Of a stretch of DNA of 5,784 bases, positions 1 to 4,356 are shown piece by piece. The position numbers were made by a program, and so were the translations under genes. How positions within the stretch are numbered: position 1 is the first letter of the stretch; every line of letters begins with the position of its first letter. Source of the stretch: Actinomycetes bacterium (GTDB lineage Bacteria > Actinomycetota > Coriobacteriia > Anaerosomatales > JAJZPX01). The notes beneath the pieces are model-generated. The model ran no database searches, had not been told where the DNA came from, and was given only the letters and a program-made list of their open reading frames with translations. Where the stretch lies: positions 1 through 5,784 of the forward strand of contig JAJZPX010000138.1 of the NCBI GenBank assembly GCA_021811025.1. The letters run 5' to 3'.

Positions 1-1488
1 TCCGCCGCAGGTCCGGACGTCGCGCCCGTCGATGTCGCCCGACGCCGAGTGACAGCCGGTCACCGTGCACCCGAGGGCGCGGTGCAGCACGCGGACGTCG
101 GCGGTGGCATGGCAGCCGGAGCCGGCGCACGCGCTCGCGTCCACCGACCCCTCGGCGTCCAGCGTCGTGCCGGCGTGTGCGGCATCGATCGCCGAGTGGG
201 GCGCGGGGACGTCCGGCGTGCCGTGACACGCCGCGCACGCCCCGTCCTCGGACCGCGCCTTCCACCCGCTCTTCACCGCGCCGGCCGCGACCGGCGTCGC
301 GTCATGGCAGCGCTCGCACACGGTGTCGCCACCGTCGGCGATGGCGGAGTTCGCGCGGGCGTGCTCGGAGCCGAGCGCCATTTGATGGCAGGCCCCGCAC
401 TTCACCGACAGCCCCGTCGCGGAGTCCGTCATGAGCGCGTCGCCCTGCGCCGCGTCGGCCGTGTGGCGCGCGTCGCTTCCGTCGATCCGCCCCTCACGCC
501 CGTCGTGCACCGCGGTCAGTACGTCGCAGCCCGCATGGCACGATCGCCCCGACCCGCACGTCTTCTTCGAGGGGTCGTACGGCCGGTTTCCGCCGGACGC
601 CGTCCTGTCGTGGCAGCGCAGGCAGGTCCCGTGGATGTTCGCGGATGTCGTCGGCGCTCCGACCTCTGAGAGGTCGTCGGTGGGGTGGCAGCCGGGGCCG
701 GTCGACGCGCAGCCCTCGCTCGCCGAAGCGTGCAGCGGAGCGAGATCGGTCGCGTGATCGCGCCCCAGCCCGCTCTTGCCGTGGCAGTCCGCGCACGCGT
801 ACACGGTGTCGCGGCCCGGCCAGCCGTCGGTCAGCGCGTCACGCGACGCAAGCGAGTCATGGCAGTTGCGGCAGGCGTTGCCGGGCACCTCGGTCTTAGC
901 CGAGGTCGCCAGCGCGTGCTCGACCTGCAGGCTGTGTCCGTCGTCCGCCATGTCGTGGCACCGCCCGCAGGCGATCCCCCGGTACGTGTCCGCTGCGGCC
1001 CTCGCACCGGGAGAATGGACCTTCGCGTCCTGTTTGTGGCTGAAACCGTCGGTGCGGTACGGCGCGTGGCAGCCGTCCGATCCTGAACCGCAGGCGGTCG
1101 AAGTGGGCACCTGTGCTTCCACCCCGAGCTCGTGACAGCCCGGCTCGCCCTTCACCGCGGATCCGGAGCACTTGCCCGGCTTGTCCGGGTGCAGCGCGTG
1201 CAGGTCGTTGCCCTCGTGACAGCCGCCACCGGTGTCCCCGCATCCCGCCGGGCCCGAGGCGTCGGCGGACGGCGCCACCTTCGGATCGTGCATCGGGGCG
1301 GAGGACATCTCACCGTGGCAGTCCTCGCACTTCCTCGACTTCCACTTCGAGAGTACCTGCTCGAGCGCAGACGTCCGCGTGTCGTTGTGGCAGTCTCCGC
1401 ACCGCAGCGTCTCGGGGTGCCTGCTGCCCGCCGGAGGCTTCACGGCGGTGTGCGCGCGCCGGAGGTCGCGGGAGTGGCAGTCGCCGCA
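1..1488 (-). repeat. Three tandem heme-binding modules within the cytochrome gene
   Basis: Cytochrome residues 179-351, 352-541 and 542 onward align by eye as three copies of one module. Each starts with a CGxCH motif, then has a second CX2CH 27-32 residues later and a third 24-27 residues after that, followed at once by Gly (CHG). A longer CXnCH motif comes 28-36 residues further on. A Trp lies between the second and third motifs in each copy (residues 227, 401 and 587). In copies 1 and 3 a short Asp/Leu/His stretch follows the longer motif (DLHALH and DVRVLH). Copies are diverged, so this is protein-level duplication rather than a recent DNA repeat. After the fourth motif the copies differ: copy 1 adds CX10CH and CX6CH, copy 2 adds CX2CH and CX5CH, and copy 3 adds CX4CH before the window ends. 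Confidence 0.7.
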
Positions 1489-2022
1489 CGTCGCCGCGGC
1501 CTTGCCGCTCGCGGACGCGCGAACGAGCGCCGCAGGGTCCGTCCCTGAGGCCGTGTGCGTCGTCTCCCGGTAGTGCCCGCGCGGGTAGTTGTCGGTGAGC
1601 CTCACTACGTCGGGAGCGTTCTTCATCGTGCCGTCGTGGCAGTCCTCGCACTCGGTCTGTGAAGGCTTGTGGCACGGGATGCAGCCGACCCCCTGGTAGT
1701 CGTGGCACGCCATGCACGAAGCGTTCCCGTGGTACGCGTTGAAGTCCGAGAAGGCCTTCTCCGAGCCGTGGCAGCCCTTCCCCGAGTTGGTGCAGCCGCT
1801 TTGCCGAACCGGGTTGTAGTTGCTGGCCTTCGAGAAGGAGTGGACGTTCGCGGTAGGCGGGTTCCACATGGCGCCGAACGCAACCGCGAGCGCGGCGCCG
1901 AGCGCGATCGCGGCCCCGCGCGTGCGCTTCTTGCGCTCGGCGTTCCGCCGGTTCGCCGCGCGCTGCTCGAGCCACGGGATGAAGTCGTCGGGTTCGCTGC
2001 GTTGCTCGAGTGGGGCAGGCAT
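1..2022 (-). CDS. Membrane-anchored multiheme cytochrome c, C-terminus beyond the window
   Basis: The protein is very probably an extracytoplasmic electron-transfer cytochrome with covalently bound c-type hemes; its partner and substrate cannot be read from the sequence. 674 residues are visible and the frame is still open at base 1. Residues 1-34 are charged and cytoplasmic-looking (RRNAERKKR at 25-33). Residues 36-52 form one hydrophobic helix, a signal anchor or uncleaved signal. The rest is hydrophilic and rich in Cys and His. CX2CH motifs begin at residues 103, 114, 125, 179, 208, 232, 352, 384, 410, 467, 542, 569 and 596 (13). Eight longer motifs begin at 77, 261, 311 and 438 (CX6CH), 285 (CX10CH), 489 (CX5CH), and 632 and 652 (CX4CH). 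Cys672 may open another at the edge. The ATG at 2022 has GAGGT 8 bases upstream. The gene for a 67-residue protein ends 26 bases before it. The family is clear from the motifs; the subfamily is not recognised. Confidence 0.93.
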   Translation of the reverse strand, partial: MPAPLEQRSEPDDFIPWLEQRAANRRNAERKKRTRGAAIALGAALAVAFGAMWNPPTANVHSFSKASNYNPVRQSGCTNSGKGCHGSEKAFSDFNAYHGNASCMACHDYQGVGCIPCHKPSQTECEDCHDGTMKNAPDVVRLTDNYPRGHYRETTHTASGTDPAALVRASASGKAAATCGDCHSRDLRRAHTAVKPPAGSRHPETLRCGDCHNDTRTSALEQVLSKWKSRKCEDCHGEMSSAPMHDPKVAPSADASGPAGCGDTGGGCHEGNDLHALHPDKPGKCSGSAVKGEPGCHELGVEAQVPTSTACGSGSDGCHAPYRTDGFSHKQDAKVHSPGARAAADTYRGIACGRCHDMADDGHSLQVEHALATSAKTEVPGNACRNCHDSLASRDALTDGWPGRDTVYACADCHGKSGLGRDHATDLAPLHASASEGCASTGPGCHPTDDLSEVGAPTTSANIHGTCLRCHDRTASGGNRPYDPSKKTCGSGRSCHAGCDVLTAVHDGREGRIDGSDARHTADAAQGDALMTDSATGLSVKCGACHQMALGSEHARANSAIADGGDTVCERCHDATPVAAGAVKSGWKARSEDGACAACHGTPDVPAPHSAIDAAHAGTTLDAEGSVDASACAGSGCHATADVRVLHRALGCTVTGCHSASGDIDGRDVRTCGG

Positions 2023-2048
2023 ACTTCCCTACCTCGGAGCCCGCACGA

Positions 2049-2252
2049 TCAATCCAGGCTCAGGCCGAGAACGCTCCGCGCGGCGCGCCGCAGGCTCTCG
2101 ATCTTCTCGGGATCGTCGGCATCGTTCTCATCGACGAGCGTGATCAGGAACCCGCACTCGATGGCGAGCGCGCCCCTCGTCTTGAACACGTCGAGCCCTC
2201 TGGCTTCTATGTGCCGCTGTATCTGGGAGCAGTAGTCGTACAGCTTCCCCAT
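2049..2252 (-). CDS. Small conserved-looking protein of unknown function, 67 residues
   Basis: I do not recognise this family. It is a soluble, mixed-charge, probably helical protein with no signal peptide, membrane segment or heme motif. It has two cysteines (residues 8 and 33), the second in a hydrophobic stretch (ALAIECGFLITLV), followed by an acidic segment (DENDADDPEK) and a C-terminal basic helix. The ATG at 2252 is the first start codon after an in-frame TAG at 2283-2285, so no longer form is possible from an ATG; a GGGGA stretch lies just upstream. It ends 26 bases before the cytochrome start on the same strand, so the two are probably one transcript, and a role in making, maturing or regulating the cytochrome is possible but purely contextual. 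Codon use matches the neighbours. Confidence 0.72.
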   Translation of the reverse strand: MGKLYDYCSQIQRHIEARGLDVFKTRGALAIECGFLITLVDENDADDPEKIESLRRAARSVLGLSLD

Positions 2253-2300
2253 GGCGTCCCCGCTCGCCCCTTGTCCGGCCCCCTACCGTTTCCATTCATG

Positions 2301-2330
2301 ATGGTAAATCTCGGCAAAGGCTCTCTGCAA
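2301..2330 (-). promoter_or_regulatory. Tentative promoter for the 67-residue gene and cytochrome
   Basis: On the minus strand a TTGCAG box (2325-2330) and a TACCAT box (2301-2306) are 18 bases apart, which would place the transcript start about 40 bases before the ATG at 2252. Both boxes match the sigma-70-type consensus only in part. The site is proposed because it is the best candidate in the only gap upstream of this gene pair. Confidence 0.3.
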
Positions 2331-2365
2331 CGTGAGCGATTGGCGACGAAGGGGTCGCGTGCCGC

Positions 2366-2403
2366 CGTTCGTCGCCCTCAGGGCGAGACGAGCGGTACGA
2401 ACG
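2366..2403. other. Nested inverted repeat downstream of the HsmA-family gene
   Basis: An outer pair CGTTCG (2366-2371) and CGAACG (2398-2403) encloses an inner 6-bp stem TCGCCC/GGGCGA (2372-2377 and 2381-2386) with a 3-base loop. It lies 13 bases past the stop codon of the HsmA-family gene on the minus strand, where a terminator would be expected. No T-run follows on either strand, so it is at best a factor-assisted or weak terminator. The rest of the gap 2253-2415 shows only the tentative promoter. Confidence 0.3.
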
Positions 2404-2415
2404 AGGCGCTGTGCC

Positions 2416-2808
2416 CTACCCGCTCGCTCCTCGCGCGATGCCCGCGGCCATGCCGCCAAGATAGGGCACCAGCCACACCAGCCAGATGATGATGCTGTAG
2501 CGATGGAAGTCCCGGCGGGCCTCGCGGCTCCCCAACGCGAACACCGAGGTCGCCCAGACCGCGTGGACCGCCATCAGCCCGAACGCCGCGACACCCGTAA
2601 TCGTGTGCGCGGCGCCCGCCGTTTCGCCGACCGCGGCCAGCCGACCCATTAGCGACGTAGCGTACCCGTCACACGCGAGCCCCAGCCAGAACAGCGCGAC
2701 GTGCCAGCCGCGGAGATCGCGCTGTACGCGCTCGGACCACACGCCGGTCGTGTACGAGACAAACGCGAGCGACATCACGACGGCCGGCAGTATCAGTTGG
2801 CGTGGCAT
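2416..2808 (-). CDS. HsmA family (TIGR03987-type) four-helix integral membrane protein
   Basis: The 130-residue product looks like the HsmA family of small bacterial membrane proteins, whose biochemical role is not established. Hydrophobic helices lie near residues 4-24, 35-55, 64-92 and 104-124. Family-like blocks are YTTGVWSER (19-27), GWHVALFWLGLACD (34-47), the AAHTITG and VHAVWATSV stretches of helix 3, and FHRYSIIIWLVWLVPYLGG near the end. Histidines at 36, 68, 82 and 102 sit at or in helices. The ATG at 2808 gives the usual family length and puts helix 1 at the N-terminus, but it has no clear Shine-Dalgarno sequence. In-frame ATGs at 2862 and 2865 follow a run of six Gs and would add 18-19 residues. 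The frame is open farther upstream, but that part is tRNA-Val. No promoter of its own is evident; read-through from the tRNA-Val promoter is possible. Confidence 0.8.
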   Translation of the reverse strand: MPRQLILPAVVMSLAFVSYTTGVWSERVQRDLRGWHVALFWLGLACDGYATSLMGRLAAVGETAGAAHTITGVAAFGLMAVHAVWATSVFALGSREARRDFHRYSIIIWLVWLVPYLGGMAAGIARGASG

Positions 2809-2875
2809 GTGGACAATGGTAGCGCGCACGAGCCGGTCGACGGGACCCACGTTGGCCTTCATCATCCCCCCGCCA

Positions 2876-2927
2876 CAAGAGGAAAGCCCGCCTCTTGCGT
2901 CTCCGCAAGCAGCGAGCTTTGTCTTGC
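2876..2927 (-). other. Overlapping hairpins between tRNA-Val and the HsmA-family gene
   Basis: On the minus strand this spacer can form three stems that compete for shared bases. GCAAG (2923-2927) can pair with CTTGC (2905-2909). CTTGCG (2904-2909) can pair with CGCAAG (2894-2899) around a GAGA tetraloop. CAAGAGG (2891-2897) can pair with CCTCTTG (2876-2882) around an 8-base loop. The last stem ends just before the G-run that precedes the ATGs at 2865 and 2862. There is no T-tract, so this is not a standard tRNA terminator. It may be a processing site or a leader that affects translation. Confidence 0.35.
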
Positions 2928-3002
2928 TGGTGGGCGCTAGAGGATTTGAACCTCTGACCCCTTCCGCGTCAAGGAAGTGCTCTCCCCCTGAGCTAAGCGC
3001 CC
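2928..3002 (-). tRNA. tRNA-Val (GAC anticodon)
   Basis: Read on the minus strand, it folds into a full cloverleaf. The acceptor is GGGCGCT/AGCGCCC and the D stem GCTC/GAGC. The anticodon stem CTTCC/GGAAG carries loop TTGACGC with anticodon GAC, which reads GUC valine codons. The T stem AGAGG/CCTCT carries loop TTCAAAT. The discriminator is A and CCA is encoded at 2928-2930. The length is 75 bases with CCA. It is divergent from the tRNA-Gly/tRNA-Cys pair. Confidence 0.97.
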
Positions 3003-3027
3003 CTGGGCCGCCGAGGCAGCGAAGCAT

Positions 3028-3055
3028 ATTGTAGCAGGAGTCGTGGGGCCGTCTA
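3028..3055 (-). promoter_or_regulatory. Promoter of tRNA-Val
   Basis: On the minus strand a TACAAT -10 box (3028-3033) lies 16 bases from a TAGACG -35-like box (3050-3055). Transcription would start near 3021, about 19 bases before the mature tRNA. The -10 box is close to consensus and the -35 box is weaker. Confidence 0.62.
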
Positions 3056-3072
3056 CCCCCGTCCCAAGCGGT

Positions 3073-3091
3073 CGACGGCAACCCGCCGGTG
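3073..3091. repeat. 19-bp exact repeat, copy 1, between the divergent tRNA promoters
   Basis: These 19 bases recur exactly and in the same orientation at 5104-5122. An AGCGG just to the left is also shared, offset by one extra T here. The sequence has a small CGGC/GCCG inverted repeat. This copy lies between the two outward-facing -35 boxes of tRNA-Val and tRNA-Gly. Confidence 0.5.
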
Positions 3092-3095
3092 TCGC

Positions 3096-3124
3096 TTGCA
3101 TCCCCCCGGACCCGTTGGTAGACT
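3096..3124 (+). promoter_or_regulatory. Promoter of tRNA-Gly (and probably tRNA-Cys)
   Basis: A TTGCAT -35-like box (3096-3101) and a TAGACT -10 box (3119-3124) are separated by 17 bases. Transcription would start near 3131, about 9 bases before the mature tRNA-Gly. Each box is an imperfect match, but the spacing and position fit well. Confidence 0.58.
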
Positions 3125-3139
3125 ACCCTTCGCGCGTGT

Positions 3140-3215
3140 GCGGACGTGGCTCAGTTGGTAGAGCACAACCTTGCCAAGGTTGGGGTCGCGGGTTCGAGTC
3201 CCGTCGTCCGCTCCA
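3140..3215 (+). tRNA. tRNA-Gly (GCC anticodon)
   Basis: A full cloverleaf is visible. The acceptor is GCGGACG/CGTCCGC and the D stem GCTC/GAGC with loop AGTTGGTA. The anticodon stem CAACC/GGTTG carries loop TTGCCAA with anticodon GCC, which reads GGC glycine codons. The T stem GCGGG/CCCGT carries loop TTCGAGT. The discriminator is T and CCA is encoded at 3213-3215. The length is 76 bases with CCA. Confidence 0.97.
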
Positions 3216-3300
3216 TAGCTCCTCCGAAGGTTGGATCCGCGTTCAGGGTAAGACTCACGCGCGTCCAGCCTTTGCACTCTACGGGGACGAAACCCCGCAC

Positions 3301-3374
3301 GGCGACGTGGCCAAGTGGCAAGGCAGGGGCCTGCAAAGCCCTTATCCCCGGTTCGAATCCGGGCGTCGCCTCCA
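3301..3374 (+). tRNA. tRNA-Cys (GCA anticodon)
   Basis: The acceptor is GGCGACG/CGTCGCC. The anticodon stem GGGGC/GCCCT (one G-T pair) carries loop CTGCAAA with anticodon GCA, which reads UGC cysteine codons. The T stem CCCGG/CCGGG carries loop TTCGAAT. The discriminator is T and CCA is encoded at 3372-3374. It follows tRNA-Gly by 85 bases. That spacer shows no convincing promoter but has a small hairpin (CGGGG/CCCCG, 3282-3297) just before this gene, so both tRNAs are probably cut from one transcript that ends at the terminator at 3386-3415. Cysteine demand should be high for a cytochrome with more than 40 cysteines. Confidence 0.97.
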
Positions 3375-3385
3375 ACGTACGCGAC

Positions 3386-3415
3386 GGACCCGCCGAGACC
3401 CCCGGCGGGTCCTTT
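3386..3415 (+). terminator. Intrinsic terminator of the tRNA-Gly/tRNA-Cys transcript
   Basis: A perfect 10-bp GC-rich stem (3386-3395 with 3403-3412) has a 7-base loop and is followed by TTT on the plus strand. It begins 12 bases after tRNA-Cys. The T-run is short. On the minus strand no T-run follows, so it is probably not a terminator for the convergent 50-residue gene. Confidence 0.82.
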
Positions 3416-3444
3416 CGCTCCCGGCCGCCGCCGCGCGGCGAGGG

Positions 3445-3597
3445 TCACGCCCCGTACTTGATCTGCAGGCGGCGCGTCTGCTCGAGACGGAACAGGCCGA
3501 TCTCGAGGTCGCGCTGATCGGAGATGTTCTGGACGGCCCACTTCAGGATCTCGTCCGGAACGAGGGGGAAGCGCTTGCGCGCCTGGGCCAGCGTCAT
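3445..3597 (-). CDS. Small protein of unknown function, 50 residues
   Basis: I do not recognise this protein. It starts MTLAQARKRFPLVPDEILKW and ends RRLQIKYGA, is rich in charged residues and looks like two amphipathic helices, with no membrane segment, cysteine or known motif. It might bind nucleic acid or a protein partner, but nothing shows which. The ATG at 3597 is chosen because GGAGG lies 5 bases upstream. An in-frame ATG at 3609 would add four residues but would place that GGAGG inside the gene. An in-frame TAG at 3613-3615 rules out anything longer. It lies 133 bases downstream of ubiX on the same strand and converges on the tRNA-Cys terminator. Codon use is GC-ending like the neighbours, which supports a real gene. 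Confidence 0.68.
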   Translation of the reverse strand: MTLAQARKRFPLVPDEILKWAVQNISDQRDLEIGLFRLEQTRRLQIKYGA

Positions 3598-3602
3598 GGC
3601 TG

Positions 3603-3607
3603 CCTCC
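3603..3607 (-). promoter_or_regulatory. Shine-Dalgarno GGAGG deciding the start at 3597
   Basis: GGAGG on the minus strand ends 5 bases before the ATG at 3597. It overlaps the in-frame alternative ATG at 3609, which has no comparable site of its own. Confidence 0.6.
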
Positions 3608-3609
3608 AT

Positions 3610-3645
3610 CTGCTACGACTGCTGCTGCGACTGGTACTGCTGCTA
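3610..3645 (-). repeat. CAG-rich low-complexity leader
   Basis: On the minus strand this is a run of 12 triplets, seven of them CAG, with two TAG, two TCG and one TAC. It sits directly before the 50-residue gene and is in its frame, so it would read as a Gln/Ser stretch broken by two TAG stops. It may be an untranslated leader or a decayed N-terminal extension. Confidence 0.45.
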
Positions 3646-3666
3646 CGTGTGACGCCGTACGCCCGG

Positions 3667-3696
3667 ATTGTGCTCCTGCCGGCGCCGCCCAGTCAA
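3667..3696 (-). promoter_or_regulatory. Possible promoter of the 50-residue gene
   Basis: A TTGACT -35 box (3691-3696) and a CACAAT -10 box (3667-3672) on the minus strand are 18 bases apart. Both are close to consensus. The transcript would start near 3660 and have a leader of about 60 bases. No terminator is visible between ubiX and this site, so read-through from the operon is also possible. Confidence 0.48.
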
Positions 3697-3730
3697 GATG
3701 TGGAAGGCCGGCGACGTGGACGTGGAAACC

Positions 3731-4330
3731 CTACCCGCCGCCCCAGCGCCGCAGGAGGTCGTGCTCCACCCCGAGCACGTCGAGCACCTTCCCCACCACG
3801 AAGTCCACCAGGTCGTCGATCGTCTTAGGCTTCGCGTAGAAGGCGGGCATCGCCGGCACCACGATCGCGCCCGCCTCCGTGACGCTGGTGAGGTTGCGGA
3901 GGTGGATGAGGTTCAGCGGCGTCTCGCGAGGCACGAGCACGAGCGTGCGCCGCTCCTTGAGCATAACGTCCGCGGCCCGCTCGGCGAGGTCGGACGCCAG
4001 GCCGGAGGCGACGGAGCCGACGAACCCCATCGTCGCGGGGCACACGACCATCGCGTCGACCTTGCGAGTCCCCGAGGCGACCGCGTCGAAGATGTCGGCG
4101 TCGTCGACCATCCGCAGCCTCGCGGTCTCGTCGACATCGAGGAACCGCAACACCGCCTCCCGCGCGCCCTCGGAAGGCAGAGAGAAGCCGAGCTCGTACG
4201 CCGTGACCTGGCGCCCGGCGTCGGTGAAGATGAGCGTCACGCCGTGCCCGCGCGTGAGCAGCTGCTCGACGAGCCGCATCCCGTAGGCCGACCCGGAAGC
4301 CCCGGTTATCGCGACGGTGTAGACGCCCAC
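3731..4330 (-). CDS. ubiX: UbiX-type flavin prenyltransferase (prenylated FMN synthesis)
   Basis: UbiX enzymes join dimethylallyl phosphate to FMN, making the prenylated FMN cofactor needed by UbiD decarboxylases. The 199-residue product has the usual family length. It opens with VAITGASGSAYG (6-17), the FMN-binding Rossmann turn, and has YELG (45-48). Then come ERAADVMLKERR (117-128), VPRETPL (133-139), LIHLRN (141-146) and PAFYAKP (162-168), all family hallmarks. The mid-protein loop is CPATMGF (97-103), where many homologues have PCSM or PMSM followed by Thr. The GTG at 4330 is chosen because a long GGAGGAGGAG lies 5 bases upstream and the Rossmann strand begins right after. It is the last gene of the operon, 26 bases after ubiA. 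In menaquinone synthesis by the futalosine route this role is called MqnM; that assignment is inferred from its neighbours. Confidence 0.95.
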   Translation of the reverse strand: MGVYTVAITGASGSAYGMRLVEQLLTRGHGVTLIFTDAGRQVTAYELGFSLPSEGAREAVLRFLDVDETARLRMVDDADIFDAVASGTRKVDAMVVCPATMGFVGSVASGLASDLAERAADVMLKERRTLVLVPRETPLNLIHLRNLTSVTEAGAIVVPAMPAFYAKPKTIDDLVDFVVGKVLDVLGVEHDLLRRWGGG

Positions 4331-4335
4331 GAGCG

Positions 4336-4345
4336 CTCCTCCTCC
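4336..4345 (-). promoter_or_regulatory. Strong Shine-Dalgarno fixing the GTG start of ubiX
   Basis: GGAGGAGGAG on the minus strand ends 5 bases before the GTG at 4330. It lies wholly in the 26-base ubiA-ubiX gap. The reading frame runs open far upstream through ubiA, so this site is what sets the true start. Confidence 0.75.
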
Positions 4346-4356
4346 GCAGGGTACCC

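Noticed and set aside
49..669. Open frames on the plus strand across the cytochrome region
   Set aside because: They are Arg/Ala/Pro-rich low-information translations opposite a minus-strand frame that carries 21 CXnCH motifs. They lack plausible domains and ribosome sites.
1310..1975. A 221-residue minus-strand frame overlapping the cytochrome
   Set aside because: It is an Arg-rich shifted frame. The correct frame runs unbroken from 2022 to base 1 with a membrane helix and regular heme motifs.
1..2022. Evenly spaced GTGGCA-like repeats considered as a CRISPR array
   Set aside because: They are the antisense of Cys-His codons in heme motifs. Spacing is irregular and the repeats are only a few bases long.
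2298..2489. Possible small plus-strand gene starting at the ATG at 2298
   Set aside because: It has no ribosome site, runs into the antisense of the HsmA-family gene, and its translation has no coding-like features.
2809..3081. N-terminal extension of the HsmA-family frame up to 3081
   Set aside because: The extension translates through tRNA-Val and its promoter, so it cannot be protein coding. Family homology starts near 2808.
3043..3541. Open frames on both strands across the tRNA cluster
   Set aside because: They read through three well-folded tRNA genes. Phrases such as GSSPVV and TGLEPATP in them are the familiar false translations of tRNA sequence.
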